A model generated the notes under the pieces. It did not search any database, was not told the origin of the DNA, and worked only from the letters and a program-made list of their open reading frames with translations. Source: JBMOLK01 sp049325575 (lineage in GTDB: Bacteria; Bacillota; Clostridia; Acetivibrionales; Acetivibrionaceae). From it: DNA of 57,271 nt. The position numbers were made by a program, and so were the translations under genes. The DNA lies in contig JBMOLK010000209.1 in the NCBI GenBank assembly GCA_049325575.1, positions 1 through 57,271 on the forward strand. The letters run 5' to 3'. Numbering within the stretch: position 1 is the stretch's first letter; each line of letters begins with the position of its first letter. Below are positions 17,717 through 26,222 of the stretch, piece after piece.

Positions 17717-18514
17717 TTATATTGCCGCTGGCTGTTTTCTTTTCTCTAATGCTTTCTGAAGGGAGCTTTCGGTAGCAAAACTTCCGTTGCCCGAAAGGTT
17801 TTTAAGAAGCACCTTCCTAGCCGATTTATATTCGTCTCCGATAAATCCAAGCTTTAGAAGGAATACCCGGAAGGTAAACTTTTCATTATCGGTAATGGTC
17901 TCCTTATTTGAAGCAGTCTTTTGCACCATTGCCTGTTGGTTCAATGCTTGAGCAAATAAGGTGTAGGCTTCTATTTCCGCATCCAGTGTGGCAGGAAACC
18001 AGTTGAAGGTTATTGTTCCGTCCCCGAATTCAACCAATGGTTTTATATCTGTTGGAGCAGGGAGGAGTTCTTTTAAGTTTTCAACTGTCTCAGGTTTGAA
18101 GCGGTTTATATTGTCAATGAAGTCTCTGTTGAAGCGGTTAATGTCATCCGCTCCGATTGCTTTTAATATAATGCCTTCCTTGCTTGCCACCATGTTCAAA
18201 AGGTTTCTAAGGGTTGACCCTGTGTGACCCTCAGCCGATATTGTAATCTTTGATGAGCATCCCTCTGTGCTAAAGCCTGTCTCTGCCAAGGCATCCTTCA
18301 GCTTGCCAAGTGTATCCGCTCTGTTTGTAGAATCAGTAGGGAAGACCAGTTCGTCACCTTTTGTTATAACCCATTCGTTACCATTTGAATCTGCAACAGT
18401 GTAGTTGAAGGAAGGTGCGCCCTTGTAGGAAACCTCTGATTCCAGAACGTTCGCCAGTGCCTGTGCAAGTTCCTTTCTTGCGATGCCTTTGAATTTCATT
18501 GTAATAGTTGTCAT
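17717..18514 (-). CDS. Phage-element protein of unknown function (265 aa)
   Basis: The start at 18514 is set by GGAGGT 8-9 nt upstream; the longer frame to 18580 is excluded. The first 100 residues are beta-rich and resemble N-terminal domains of clostridial phage and conjugative-element proteins (MKFKGIARKEL...LGAPSFNY-type pattern). A central segment (ISAEGHTGSTLRNLLNMV) may bind substrate, and the C-terminal half is helical. No enzyme motif is certain. It follows the terminase small-subunit gene by 67 nt. Confidence 0.5.
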   Translation of the reverse strand: MTTITMKFKGIARKELAQALANVLESEVSYKGAPSFNYTVADSNGNEWVITKGDELVFPTDSTNRADTLGKLKDALAETGFSTEGCSSKITISAEGHTGSTLRNLLNMVASKEGIILKAIGADDINRFNRDFIDNINRFKPETVENLKELLPAPTDIKPLVEFGDGTITFNWFPATLDAEIEAYTLFAQALNQQAMVQKTASNKETITDNEKFTFRVFLLKLGFIGDEYKSARKVLLKNLSGNGSFATESSLQKALEKRKQPAAI

Positions 18515-18581
18515 GTTCAAGACCTCCTTGGTTTTATTTGCCCTTAGTACATTCATCACTCCACCAAGGCTCAAAGTCAAG

Positions 18582-19124
18582 CTATTTCTGTGTTCTCCAC
18601 CTTCCTGACAGAAGTTGTTCCATCGGATCGTCCTTTAGGGACTGACCACCGAATTCAGAGGAGCAGTTCTCCCTTACAATCTGGTATATCTGAAACCAGA
18701 TATTTAGCATCTGCTTCCTATATGATTGACCCATTGCAACAAAGGGAGACTGACAGGCAGCACCCGTAGTGGGGTGCTTACTTAAGAATCCGAAATTATC
18801 AATTGCCTGTTCGCACTGAAGCCATCTAGCCGATGCCATTGCATAGGATTCCAGAAGTTGAGGATTTATAAGGTTGGCACAATCCCTATCATTGAGCCAC
18901 TGCCAAGTCTCCTCATAAATTTCTTTTGCCTTAAGGTCTGTTCCGTCTCTTTGCTTTGCCGATAAATATTCTTTTGGTTCGGGCATATCCTGCCCTTTAA
19001 GTTCCTCCCCAAAATCCAGATGCTCTAATTTCTTTCTGCCGGGATTACCATGGAGCAGTTTTTCTGCTAGAGGTTTCCTTTTTGCACCTGAGCCGGGTCT
19101 TGCACCGCCATGTCCATTTGCCAT
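18582..19124 (-). CDS. Phage terminase small subunit, P27 family
   Basis: The 180-aa protein opens with GGARPGSGAKRKP and HGNPGRKKL, and has a helical WQWLNDRDCANLINPQLLESYA segment and a PFVAMGQSYRKQM block. These are characteristic of P27-type small terminases, which recognise phage DNA for packaging. No large terminase, portal or protease gene follows; the downstream genes are small proteins and recombinases. It is therefore either a leftover from a deleted prophage or a satellite-type packaging factor. Confidence 0.85.
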   Translation of the reverse strand: MANGHGGARPGSGAKRKPLAEKLLHGNPGRKKLEHLDFGEELKGQDMPEPKEYLSAKQRDGTDLKAKEIYEETWQWLNDRDCANLINPQLLESYAMASARWLQCEQAIDNFGFLSKHPTTGAACQSPFVAMGQSYRKQMLNIWFQIYQIVRENCSSEFGGQSLKDDPMEQLLSGRWRTQK

Positions 19125-19399
19125 ATATCAACACCTCCGTAATTTTGATTTTTTTTGAATTATTAAAACTCTGTGCGGTAGTTCTACCAAAGGGTAGAGC
19201 CTTGTTTTCACCCCTTATATACCCTTCTTGAACCTTCGAAAATTCGTACGAAAGGGGCGGCCCGCTAAACAAGAGGCCCTAGTAGGTATTTATACCCCCC
19301 TAGGGTATAGAATTTCACACAAACACATTTTATTTTTGATTCTGCGTAAATCAAATGATAATATACTTTAATTTTTGTATGAAGAATTCATTTTATTTT

Positions 19400-19428
19400 A
19401 AGATGGTGGGGAAAATCCCCACCATCTT
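19400..19428. repeat. Perfect hairpin, 13-bp arms, 3-nt loop
   Basis: AAGATGGTGGGGA (19400-19412), loop AAA, then TCCCCACCATCTT (19416-19428). There is no T-tract on either side, so it is not a classical terminator. The core GTGGGGA/TCCCCAC recurs in the next hairpin and at 27247-27279. Confidence 0.75.
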
Positions 19429-19466
19429 TAAGCACCGCCCGCATAAACTATATTGGAAAATCATCT

Positions 19467-19501
19467 TTTTGGTTGGTGGGGATTTTCCCCACCAACCAAA
19501 A
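19467..19501. repeat. Perfect hairpin, 16-bp arms, 3-nt loop
   Basis: TTTTGGTTGGTGGGGA (19467-19482), loop TTT, then TCCCCACCAACCAAAA (19486-19501). Outer sequence differs from its neighbour but the core is the same, so selection has probably kept the pairing. Confidence 0.75.
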
Positions 19502-19608
19502 CACCTTTAAACTCTAGCTTTCAAAGGTTCGTCACTAATAGTGATGAACCCTGAAACAGCACCTTTCAAAGGTTCCTTACTTATATTCCTGAACCTCTTA
19601 ACACCTTT

Positions 19609-19962
19609 TCACCTTCGGCAACATCCGCACTTTACACTATAGAATCTGTGTTTATCATTGGTATCTACTGGCTTGTATCCTGCTTTAGCAAGGCCGCCAT
19701 CCATAACACCCGAATAAATATAGATTCCAGTATCCCTTCTAAAATCTGTTTTTAAGCCGTAACTGCTTCTTGGAAATCGGCAATGCTCATCAGGTCTTAT
19801 ATTGACCCGAATCCACTCATCCAGTGCCGCTCTTATTTCCTCTGGCAGTTCATCATACAACTCAGACTCATAGCACCTTTCTCTTCTTGCTTCTATCCAT
19901 TCCTTCATTCCGTTTTTTATTGATATTTCACTAAAACCATCATACATTTTCTTTTCCTCCAT
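19609..19962 (-). CDS. Hypothetical protein with a C-terminal cysteine cluster (117 aa)
   Basis: A soluble protein with an acidic helical start, a central PDEHCRFPRSSYG segment and a CGCCRR end that could bind metal. I do not recognise the family. The ribosome site AGAGATGGAGG overlaps the start. It lies between the iteron array and the hairpin region, downstream of the primase gene and on the same strand, so it may be part of the replication module. Confidence 0.5.
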   Translation of the reverse strand: MEEKKMYDGFSEISIKNGMKEWIEARRERCYESELYDELPEEIRAALDEWIRVNIRPDEHCRFPRSSYGLKTDFRRDTGIYIYSGVMDGGLAKAGYKPVDTNDKHRFYSVKCGCCRR

Positions 19963-20011
19963 CTCTCTCCATATGATTCCAAAGGGAGGGTCTCAAATAT
20001 TTCAGGACGTT

Positions 20012-20278
20012 TAAGACGGGTAAGTCGGGTTTTTGGCACTACCTTATAAATATATGGATTATAGATTTTATAATATATTTATTCTCTTTACTTTATTTTC
20101 TTTTAAAGGGGTTAATAATACCCGACTTAGTCGACTTAATCCGCTCTGCTGTAGTAATTGAACCCGACTTATACCCGTCTTAAAAGTCGACTTACTTTTT
20201 TATGAACCCGACTTAAAATTATCCGTACCCGACTTATTTTTTCTCCAACCCGACTTAATTTTGACTAAAACCGTCTTA
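20012..20278. repeat. Iteron array, putative replication origin
   Basis: Nine plus-strand copies of CCCGACTTA or one-base variants start at 20121, 20130, 20163, 20174, 20186, 20207, 20228, 20249 and 20270. Two inverted copies lie at 20012 and 20021. The last five are exactly 21 bp apart, two helical turns. Between the inverted and direct clusters is a 65-bp AT-rich stretch (20045-20110), as expected for an unwinding region. The array abuts the 3' end of the primase-helicase gene. Confidence 0.7.
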
Positions 20279-20282
20279 AATT

Positions 20283-22610
20283 TCACTCTGCTTTTCTACA
20301 CCTCTCAACTGCCATAAAAGTGTTATCGCTTAAAACGTTTATACCCTTCCAGCGTCTTCCGTTGTTCTTGTCAAGCTTTACTCCTTTAAACTGCTCAAGA
20401 ATTTTGGCGTTAAAGTTTTTCTGGCTGACTGCAATACACCCCCAGTCCTTACAGCAGTTCCTGTATTCATCATACAAATCCTGTCTTTTAATAAGGGTTC
20501 CTTTTTCCTCAAAGCAGTACTCCTTGATAAAATGATACGCACTGTCACTTAAGCTCCTGTACTCTTCTTTCATCTGGATTAAAGATTTTGGTGTTGTAAA
20601 ATCATTCTGCCTTCTTATCCTTTGCAGACCTTCCAGTGCTTTTAATAGCAGTCCCGACATCTCATCATCCTCAAACAGTCTGCTTCTCAGTTCGTTATCA
20701 TTAAAGGTTTTCTCAAACGGTAATATGAGCCATTTTCTATAGTAGCCTTCGGAATTATCCTTCGTAGGGGAAAGCTCATTGGTACTGAATAAAAGCTTTG
20801 CCCTATTATGAAACGAGAATGGCTGTTCATATTTACGCTCTGCCAATATAGGGTCTCCTGATGTCAACTCCTTGAATGTGGATGTATCATCAATCAGTCT
20901 TTTGGGTAAATCCGCATGGAGATTCACCAGTTTCCCAAATAGCTCCGCTGCCAGAAATCGGTTTTCCGAAAGAGCATGGAGGGAAACATTGGATACATTT
21001 GCCTTCCCAAAAAACTTATGAAGTATAGCCAAAAAAGTCCCCTTACCGTTTTTTCCCGGTCCTTTAAAGAGAAATGACTTCTCAATCCACATGGACGGCT
21101 GCAGAGCATACCCAACAATTTCAAAAAGGGTATCTGCATATTCGGGTGCTACCATGTTAATGAATTCTTCTATTGCAGGACAGCTTGCATCTCTACGGTA
21201 TTCAACAGGGATTTGAATTACAGTCTTAAGCTCTGGATCATGCGGCATCAGTTCAAAGGTGTCCAAATCCAAGAGACCATTTAATACATTGATAAACTTC
21301 CCAGTAGATGTAGCAACATCGGGAGGAACTTTCTCCAAAGTGTTTCTAATATAACTGAGTGCTTCCTTCTGCCTGTGGGTGGAAAATTCATTTGACAGCA
21401 CCTCAGTCGTTTCCAGCATGAACAATGCCTCTCCCGGAACATACCTTCCGTTTTCATATACATAGAGGTCACCATTAATAATACAAGCCTTATGCCTATC
21501 CAAAAACCATTGAGCCAGAAATTTGGGTACAAACTTTTTGTTTTCAAAGAATGCTTTGGTAGGAATAACAAAGTCCTGTCTTGCAGCATCAAGCCTTTCC
21601 TGCTGCAAAAGATTTCTGACACCCTCATCCGCTTCAGCAAGCTTTTTCATTTCAATGTAGGACGGCATCTTTACTGCAGGTGTTCCTTCCTTTGCATCCT
21701 CATCCAATGCCCCAAATTTATGTATCCTCACAAGGTCGAAGGAATTACAGAGCCTTCCGCTTGCAGGGTCTGTGGCATGGTGGGAGTATGAAAACTTACC
21801 GTCATATATGACCACTCCTCCAAAAGTGGAACCCCCAATATACGTGTACCTCCCCGGCATATGGTCACATTGCTCGTATACATCGGGAAGGAATGCACTA
21901 ATAGCATCCTCAATATCATAAGCACGGCAGAATGCACCAACCAGTCCTTCCTTTGAAAGTGGGTCTGCCTGTTTTTTTAATGACCGTTGGATTATTTCCT
22001 TTTCATCGGGTACCATAGGCCATTCTGAAACATTCCTCCAATCCCTGTACCTTGAAAGCAAATTGTCAGGATCGAGCAATTCTGAACCGAATTCCTCAAA
22101 TACATACTCGCCATCGGCTGAAGTGCTGGGATAAAACATAAGTCTTATAGCTTCAAAGGTTGTCTTGTCAAACTGCTCAATACCCAAATCCCAAGCTACC
22201 ATTCTTGCCACAGGCTCATATTCATCTTCGGTTATTGGTCTTGATAGGGGATATATAAGCCTGAACCTTGGCTTATCCTTCGAATGTGAATGGGTGGAAT
22301 ATATACAGCCGATAAATCCAAGCGCCGTTGCTTTTATAATAAAGTCAGGCTTGGCATTATCTGCATCAAAAGACAGGGCATGACGCTCCTCCACAAATCC
22401 TTTCTTCCTGATACCGTTTTTCAGCTTGCCGAGGACAAACCCGCCGCAGTCCTTCACCTTAAGCTGTTCATCCTTACTCATATTTTTAAACTCTGCAACT
22501 GTTTCATTGCTGCGTCGGGTTTCTCTCAACTTGTCTTTGAAATTCTCCCAATCAAAAACCCGCTCCCACCAATGCTTTGCAAAACAACTGCTACCTTCAC
22601 ATACAATCAT
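20283..22610 (-). CDS. Phage/plasmid primase-helicase, P4/D5 type (775 aa)
   Basis: The N-terminal part is primase-like, with the acidic SFDADN motif and FRLIYPLSRPITEDEY. The C-terminal part is a D5/SF3 helicase with Walker A GPGKNGKGT (about residue 518), a downstream NLHADLP acidic motif and FSTNELSP (sensor/motif C), and ends in a winged-helix-like segment. It primes and unwinds DNA to start replication of the element. The start at 22610 is set by GGAGGTGTT; the longer frame to 22673 lacks a ribosome site. The iteron array directly follows the gene, suggesting origin recognition by this protein. Confidence 0.88.
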   Translation of the reverse strand: MIVCEGSSCFAKHWWERVFDWENFKDKLRETRRSNETVAEFKNMSKDEQLKVKDCGGFVLGKLKNGIRKKGFVEERHALSFDADNAKPDFIIKATALGFIGCIYSTHSHSKDKPRFRLIYPLSRPITEDEYEPVARMVAWDLGIEQFDKTTFEAIRLMFYPSTSADGEYVFEEFGSELLDPDNLLSRYRDWRNVSEWPMVPDEKEIIQRSLKKQADPLSKEGLVGAFCRAYDIEDAISAFLPDVYEQCDHMPGRYTYIGGSTFGGVVIYDGKFSYSHHATDPASGRLCNSFDLVRIHKFGALDEDAKEGTPAVKMPSYIEMKKLAEADEGVRNLLQQERLDAARQDFVIPTKAFFENKKFVPKFLAQWFLDRHKACIINGDLYVYENGRYVPGEALFMLETTEVLSNEFSTHRQKEALSYIRNTLEKVPPDVATSTGKFINVLNGLLDLDTFELMPHDPELKTVIQIPVEYRRDASCPAIEEFINMVAPEYADTLFEIVGYALQPSMWIEKSFLFKGPGKNGKGTFLAILHKFFGKANVSNVSLHALSENRFLAAELFGKLVNLHADLPKRLIDDTSTFKELTSGDPILAERKYEQPFSFHNRAKLLFSTNELSPTKDNSEGYYRKWLILPFEKTFNDNELRSRLFEDDEMSGLLLKALEGLQRIRRQNDFTTPKSLIQMKEEYRSLSDSAYHFIKEYCFEEKGTLIKRQDLYDEYRNCCKDWGCIAVSQKNFNAKILEQFKGVKLDKNNGRRWKGINVLSDNTFMAVERCRKAE

Positions 22611-22677
22611 TAGGTTTAACACCTCCTTGTTCGCAGATTTTTTATATTTTTCACCCTGTGGAACATAGACCACAGGG

Positions 22678-23070
22678 TTATACCTCCACCTTTTTATCCC
22701 GGTCTTTACAGAGCAGGTACATTGCCGTATTTCGCTCTTCTTTATTTAAAACATGAAGAATGTCATACTCCCGGTCTTTGAACACCACTCTCATTTTTGT
22801 GTTTACTCCGTTAAGATAGCGGATAATGATTCTGGTAGTCGTTTCAGCATGAATCTGTTGAGCCTTATAAAGCTCCTTGCCTGACAACGGCTCCACACTT
22901 GCCCAAACTTCAGCATAATTGTTCCAACTCTTAACCTCTGCACCCATACTGTCCTTTGAAGATGCATAGTCTTGGAGGGTTATCCTATGGCGAAGCATAC
23001 CGCTGTTAATTGTAGGCTTTGAAGTATAGCCCTGACCTCCATAATTCCTTTTTCTGTTATTCCAAGCCAT
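22678..23070 (-). CDS. Phage head-tail adaptor/head-closure protein
   Basis: The 130-aa protein has MLRHRITLQDYASSKDSMG, WASVEPLSGKELYKAQQ and IRYL...RVVFKDREYDIL, the signature of the Phage_H_T_join family that joins the capsid connector to the tail. The start follows AAGGAGTGAC. It sits alone, 67 nt upstream of the primase gene and far from any other structural gene, which is unusual. Either the rest of the morphogenesis region has been lost or the protein has been co-opted, for example to interfere with a helper phage. Confidence 0.82.
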   Translation of the reverse strand: MAWNNRKRNYGGQGYTSKPTINSGMLRHRITLQDYASSKDSMGAEVKSWNNYAEVWASVEPLSGKELYKAQQIHAETTTRIIIRYLNGVNTKMRVVFKDREYDILHVLNKEERNTAMYLLCKDRDKKVEV

Positions 23071-23229
23071 ATAAGCTGTCACTCCTTTTTTCACCCTACG
23101 GACCATGGACCGTAGGATTATTGATTTAAAACTAACTTTTCAAGGTGAAATTATTTCCTCTTGATTTTTACCTTACATATTTTGATATTTAACTACCGCA
23201 TAATGCGGTAGTTTCTCATCTACATCCAT

Positions 23230-23898
23230 TTACAAAACCGCCGTTGCCAATTCAATCTCCTTTATATCCGCAATACCCGAATCCTCAATCATATATGTGG
23301 AATTGATACTTTTGGACAACTCCTTCATGCCCGACCTGATGCATTCGCTCATTATCTCAAAGGATTTTTCAGCATCAAGCGTTTCATTATAAAGCTTGTT
23401 AGCCTTCATAGTGGCATGGAAGATTTCATTTTTGATTTCTTTGAACATGACTCTTTCTGCCATGGTACGGATAGCTTTTTCAGAAACCAGTAGCCCACGT
23501 TTGAATTTCTCCTCAAGTATTACAAATCCCAAAAGTCTTACAAGGGATTCCATAAACCCTCCAATATTCATAGATTCATTAAACAGTCCAGCTACCTTTT
23601 TACCTGACTGGGTTCGCATATATGAAACAAATTTATTTACCGTTGCTTCAAGATTATATAAGCTCAAATTGCCCTCCTGCTCTTCTTCGGTTCCTCCATC
23701 AATAAAATGCGGATGTACTGTCCCGTCCCTCTCAACAGAGCGTAAATTGTTTATAAGCATCTTTGCCGATATAGGGTAATCACCAAGAATTTCATTATAA
23801 TTTCTGGCACTTCCAAGAAGACTGTATTTTTCCTCCAACGCTCTTTCTGTCTCAAAAGCAACATTTGCGTCCTTAACCGCTTTAATCAATTTCAACAT
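23230..23898 (-). CDS. Hypothetical protein of the ParB-like operon (222 aa)
   Basis: A mostly helical soluble protein with no recognised motif. It overlaps the 3' end of the ParB-like gene by 17 nt, so the two are translationally coupled and probably act together in replication or partition. The middle (MESLVRLLGFVILEEKF) is hydrophobic enough to be a packed core helix but not a membrane segment. No close family comes to mind. Confidence 0.55.
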   Translation of the reverse strand: MLKLIKAVKDANVAFETERALEEKYSLLGSARNYNEILGDYPISAKMLINNLRSVERDGTVHPHFIDGGTEEEQEGNLSLYNLEATVNKFVSYMRTQSGKKVAGLFNESMNIGGFMESLVRLLGFVILEEKFKRGLLVSEKAIRTMAERVMFKEIKNEIFHATMKANKLYNETLDAEKSFEIMSECIRSGMKELSKSINSTYMIEDSGIADIKEIELATAVL

Positions 23899-25087
23899 AA
23901 CCATTCTCCTCCATTTCTACCTTGTTTAATTTCATCAACAACTCCTTAAACTGCTCGTCTATATTTCTTTTTGTATATAGCATTCTCGACAGGGTAATAT
24001 CCGCCAGATTCCATTCAAGAGCTTCACACTGACCTCTTATAGAGGAAAGGGCACTTCCAACCTCACGCTCAATTCTATGGCAGAAAGTTGTGATTTTCCC
24101 GTTTGCGGTAACAACCTTATCCTGAGCCATATAGTAAAGTTCTGATGCATTCCTGATTTTGTCCCGGTTCTCCTCAGTCAGTCTATCCTGTTCTTCAAGC
24201 CTTGCCAGCTTTGGTTCTGCGGTCTTCTTAAACTTAACAAGGTCTTGATAATCAGCAGGGAAAACATATTGAGGTTGTCGGTTCTGTAATTCCTCAATCT
24301 GTACCTTAAGCTTTGTTATATAATTTTCATACTCTGCAATACGATCCGAATCATTAGAATAATCCTTCTGCTCTTGCAGTTCCTGCAGGGTAGTCTGCAA
24401 CCCCAACACCCGCTCCTCAAGCTCTGCTGTTTTCTGTTTCCACTCAGATACCAGTGTTTTCGTCTGTTTTTGAGTCAAGCTTTGTAAATACTCAGTTCCA
24501 AGACTTTCAACAAGCTGCCTTTGTTCATGCTCAGGTAACCTTGCCCAAACTTTATATCCAATTGACGCAGGCATTTCGCCAGTTTCAATCAATTCTTGAA
24601 GCTCTGGTATAAGTTTCAGAAGTTTTTTGTAGTTGATTAACTGTGTTTGGTCAATGTTAAATTCAGAAGCAATATCACCTTGAGTTTTCAAATTAGAAAA
24701 ATTCAAATTTGATTTTCTATCTCCGCCACGATAAATACCATAAATCCTCTCAAGCTCCTTTATGCATCTGCCCATCTTCACAGGGTTTGGATTCCCGATA
24801 CCCCTCTGACGAAGATTGGTTTCAATCAAATCCTTCAGTACCTTATCCTCGTCATCATAGTCCCGGATGTCACAGGCAATCTCATGTATGCCAAGTTCCA
24901 TGCATGCCCTTACCCGCTGATGCCCGGACACTATAACCCTGTGTTGGCTGCATACAATAGGCTCTATGACACCGCTGGTCTCAACCGACTTTAGAAACTC
25001 AGTCCAGTTTTCACCCGTTATATTGTCAAAGAACTCTTCGTTCCTTGGGTGCGGGATTAATTCATTCACCATTATTTTTAAAAGCAT
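23882..25087 (-). CDS. ParB/Spo0J-like nuclease-domain protein (401 aa)
   Basis: The N-terminal ParB domain has LIPHPRN, the GHQR box (residues about 55-58) and IETNLRQRG. A helix-turn-helix-like region follows (GDIASEFNIDQTQLINYKKLLKLIPELQELI), then a long coiled coil (about 215-290). The layout suits a DNA-binding partition or gene-control protein of the element. No ParA is visible in the window, so a stand-alone regulator is as likely as a partition protein. The start is set by AGGAGG 6 nt upstream, just past the stop of the upstream gene. Confidence 0.82.
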   Translation of the reverse strand: MLLKIMVNELIPHPRNEEFFDNITGENWTEFLKSVETSGVIEPIVCSQHRVIVSGHQRVRACMELGIHEIACDIRDYDDEDKVLKDLIETNLRQRGIGNPNPVKMGRCIKELERIYGIYRGGDRKSNLNFSNLKTQGDIASEFNIDQTQLINYKKLLKLIPELQELIETGEMPASIGYKVWARLPEHEQRQLVESLGTEYLQSLTQKQTKTLVSEWKQKTAELEERVLGLQTTLQELQEQKDYSNDSDRIAEYENYITKLKVQIEELQNRQPQYVFPADYQDLVKFKKTAEPKLARLEEQDRLTEENRDKIRNASELYYMAQDKVVTANGKITTFCHRIEREVGSALSSIRGQCEALEWNLADITLSRMLYTKRNIDEQFKELLMKLNKVEMEENGYVEID

Positions 25088-25088
25088 T

Positions 25089-25415
25089 TCATTCCTCCTG
25101 TCTGCCCGCATTCACCATTTCCTTAAGCTCCTCCAACGCATTCCTGCCTTTAGGAAGGAAGTTGATTACAAGACTGTTGAACACCTCGCCATCAGCACTG
25201 CCATATACAAGCGTATGAAGCACCGCCAGACCTTTCATAAGGTGGTCATCACAGGAGACCTCAACCTCAAGTGATTTTATTTTTACGGCACAGTCCATAC
25301 ATACAAACCCTGCAAATATGCAGGAATCAACTGTTGCCTCCATTGCACCGACAACAACATCGGTTTCACCATCAACTATTGCCCCGCAGTTTGAACAAAC
25401 CATTTGTTTCACCAT
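25089..25415 (-). CDS. Zinc-finger hypothetical protein (108 aa)
   Basis: CSNCG near the start and CMDC near residue 40 give a likely zinc site. The rest is mixed alpha/beta, with a helical C-terminus. The stop overlaps the ribosome site of the ParB-like gene (TGA 2 nt before the ATG), which links expression. Probably a small accessory factor of the replication module; family not recognised. Confidence 0.55.
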   Translation of the reverse strand: MVKQMVCSNCGAIVDGETDVVVGAMEATVDSCIFAGFVCMDCAVKIKSLEVEVSCDDHLMKGLAVLHTLVYGSADGEVFNSLVINFLPKGRNALEELKEMVNAGRQEE

Positions 25416-25490
25416 AGCCTTTCACCTCTGTTTCTGAAAATAAAAAACACTCCCATTTCTGAAAGTGCCGTCTCATGTATATTGCGTATA

Positions 25491-25531
25491 GAAGGTGCCT
25501 TTTCTGTTTTTAGGTACAAAAATGCACCTTC
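25491..25531. terminator. Hairpin GAAGGTGC/GCACCTTC
   Basis: GAAGGTGC (25491-25498) pairs with GCACCTTC (25524-25531), followed on the plus strand by TTTTA. No plus-strand gene precedes it, so it may act as an attenuator between the minus-strand genes at 25559-25807 and 25089-25415. Confidence 0.35.
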
Positions 25532-25558
25532 TTTTACCGGCGCCTTGGTTACTGATTG

Positions 25559-25807
25559 TTACAATAATATGTTTCTACAACTCAATATCTCCTGCAACAA
25601 TTCTTTTCTGCCATCATCAATCGTATCACTCCTGAATTCACGATTTGTCTCATTTACTGCATACCTCAAAAAACTTGTAGCAATTTCAATGTTTCTCCCA
25701 ATAGGGATTTCACTCCTTGAGGTTAGAGACTGGAGCATCAGTCGGTGCTTCAATTGCCTTTTTTTACTCCTGTTTTCCCTCTTCTCCAATACTTGATTTT
25801 TGGTCAT
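25559..25807 (-). CDS. Hypothetical protein (82 aa)
   Basis: A basic, helical protein (KRENRSKKRQLKHRLMLQSL at the start). No motif is recognised. It lies 66 nt downstream of the small regulator at 25874-26056 on the same strand and so belongs to the leftward transcript of the divergent switch. Confidence 0.5.
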   Translation of the reverse strand: MTKNQVLEKRENRSKKRQLKHRLMLQSLTSRSEIPIGRNIEIATSFLRYAVNETNREFRSDTIDDGRKELLQEILSCRNILL

Positions 25808-25873
25808 ATAGGCAGAATCCTCCCTTGTTTTATTTTTCTGGGCTTTGTTAGCTTGATAAGCTAAACACCCAAT

Positions 25874-26056
25874 TTAAGACTTCTTTGTACTGCTCAACCT
25901 GGCTATAATTTCTCTTATTTCCGCCTTTTCCTCATCGGAAAGCTCTTTCCTGAGTTTCTTTGAAAGCTGGTTGTCAGCGATTTGCAGTTCATCTGCCACC
26001 TGCCATAACCACACCTTTGCTTTCTTTGCTTCACGCTTTAGATCAAGATTTGCCAT
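25874..26056 (-). CDS. Small helix-turn-helix protein (60 aa), Cro-like
   Basis: A short protein whose centre (VWLWQVADELQIADNQLSKKLRKEL) reads as a helix-turn-helix. The start follows GGAGGATG. It is transcribed away from the 294-aa gene at 26223, with about 165 bp of repeat-bearing DNA between, the arrangement of a phage repressor/Cro switch. It is the first gene of the leftward replication operon and is probably its regulator. Confidence 0.65.
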   Translation of the reverse strand: MANLDLKREAKKAKVWLWQVADELQIADNQLSKKLRKELSDEEKAEIREIIARLSSTKKS

Positions 26057-26100
26057 AAAATTCATCCTCCTCATTGACTTTTTTGTTGATTGAATTTATA

Positions 26101-26215
26101 CTGTTAACAGTTATTGATATTTCTATTATATCACAGAATATTTTTCTGTCAATCAATAACTCGTTATGATATAATTATTGATAACATTAATATTTTTATT
26201 GATACCATGAGAGGA
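26101..26215. promoter_or_regulatory. Divergent promoter/operator region with TTATTGAT repeats
   Basis: Four copies of TTATTGAT occur, three direct (26111, 26175, 26196) and one inverted (26152-26159), plus the palindrome CTGTTAACAG at 26101-26110. The AT-rich stretch separates the leftward and rightward start codons. Copies overlap likely promoter elements, as expected for operators of the adjacent small helix-turn-helix protein. Confidence 0.6.
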
Positions 26216-26222
26216 GCACTCT

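Larger units (their letters stand above)
19125..19608. other. Hairpin-rich intergenic region
   Basis: There is no convincing gene. It contains TATACCC/GGGTATA (19291-19309), two near-perfect G-rich hairpins listed separately, and two copies of CACCTTTCAAAGGTTC-like sequence near 19520 and 19565. It lies upstream of the terminase gene, so it holds that gene's promoter. Confidence 0.45.

Noticed and set aside
20121..20278. CRISPR array
   Set aside because: The repeated unit is only 9 bp, spacing is 9-33 bp with a 21-bp period, and no cas genes are present; iterons explain it better.
23882..25087. A complete ParAB partition system
   Set aside because: No ParA ATPase or parS-like sites could be found near the ParB-like gene.
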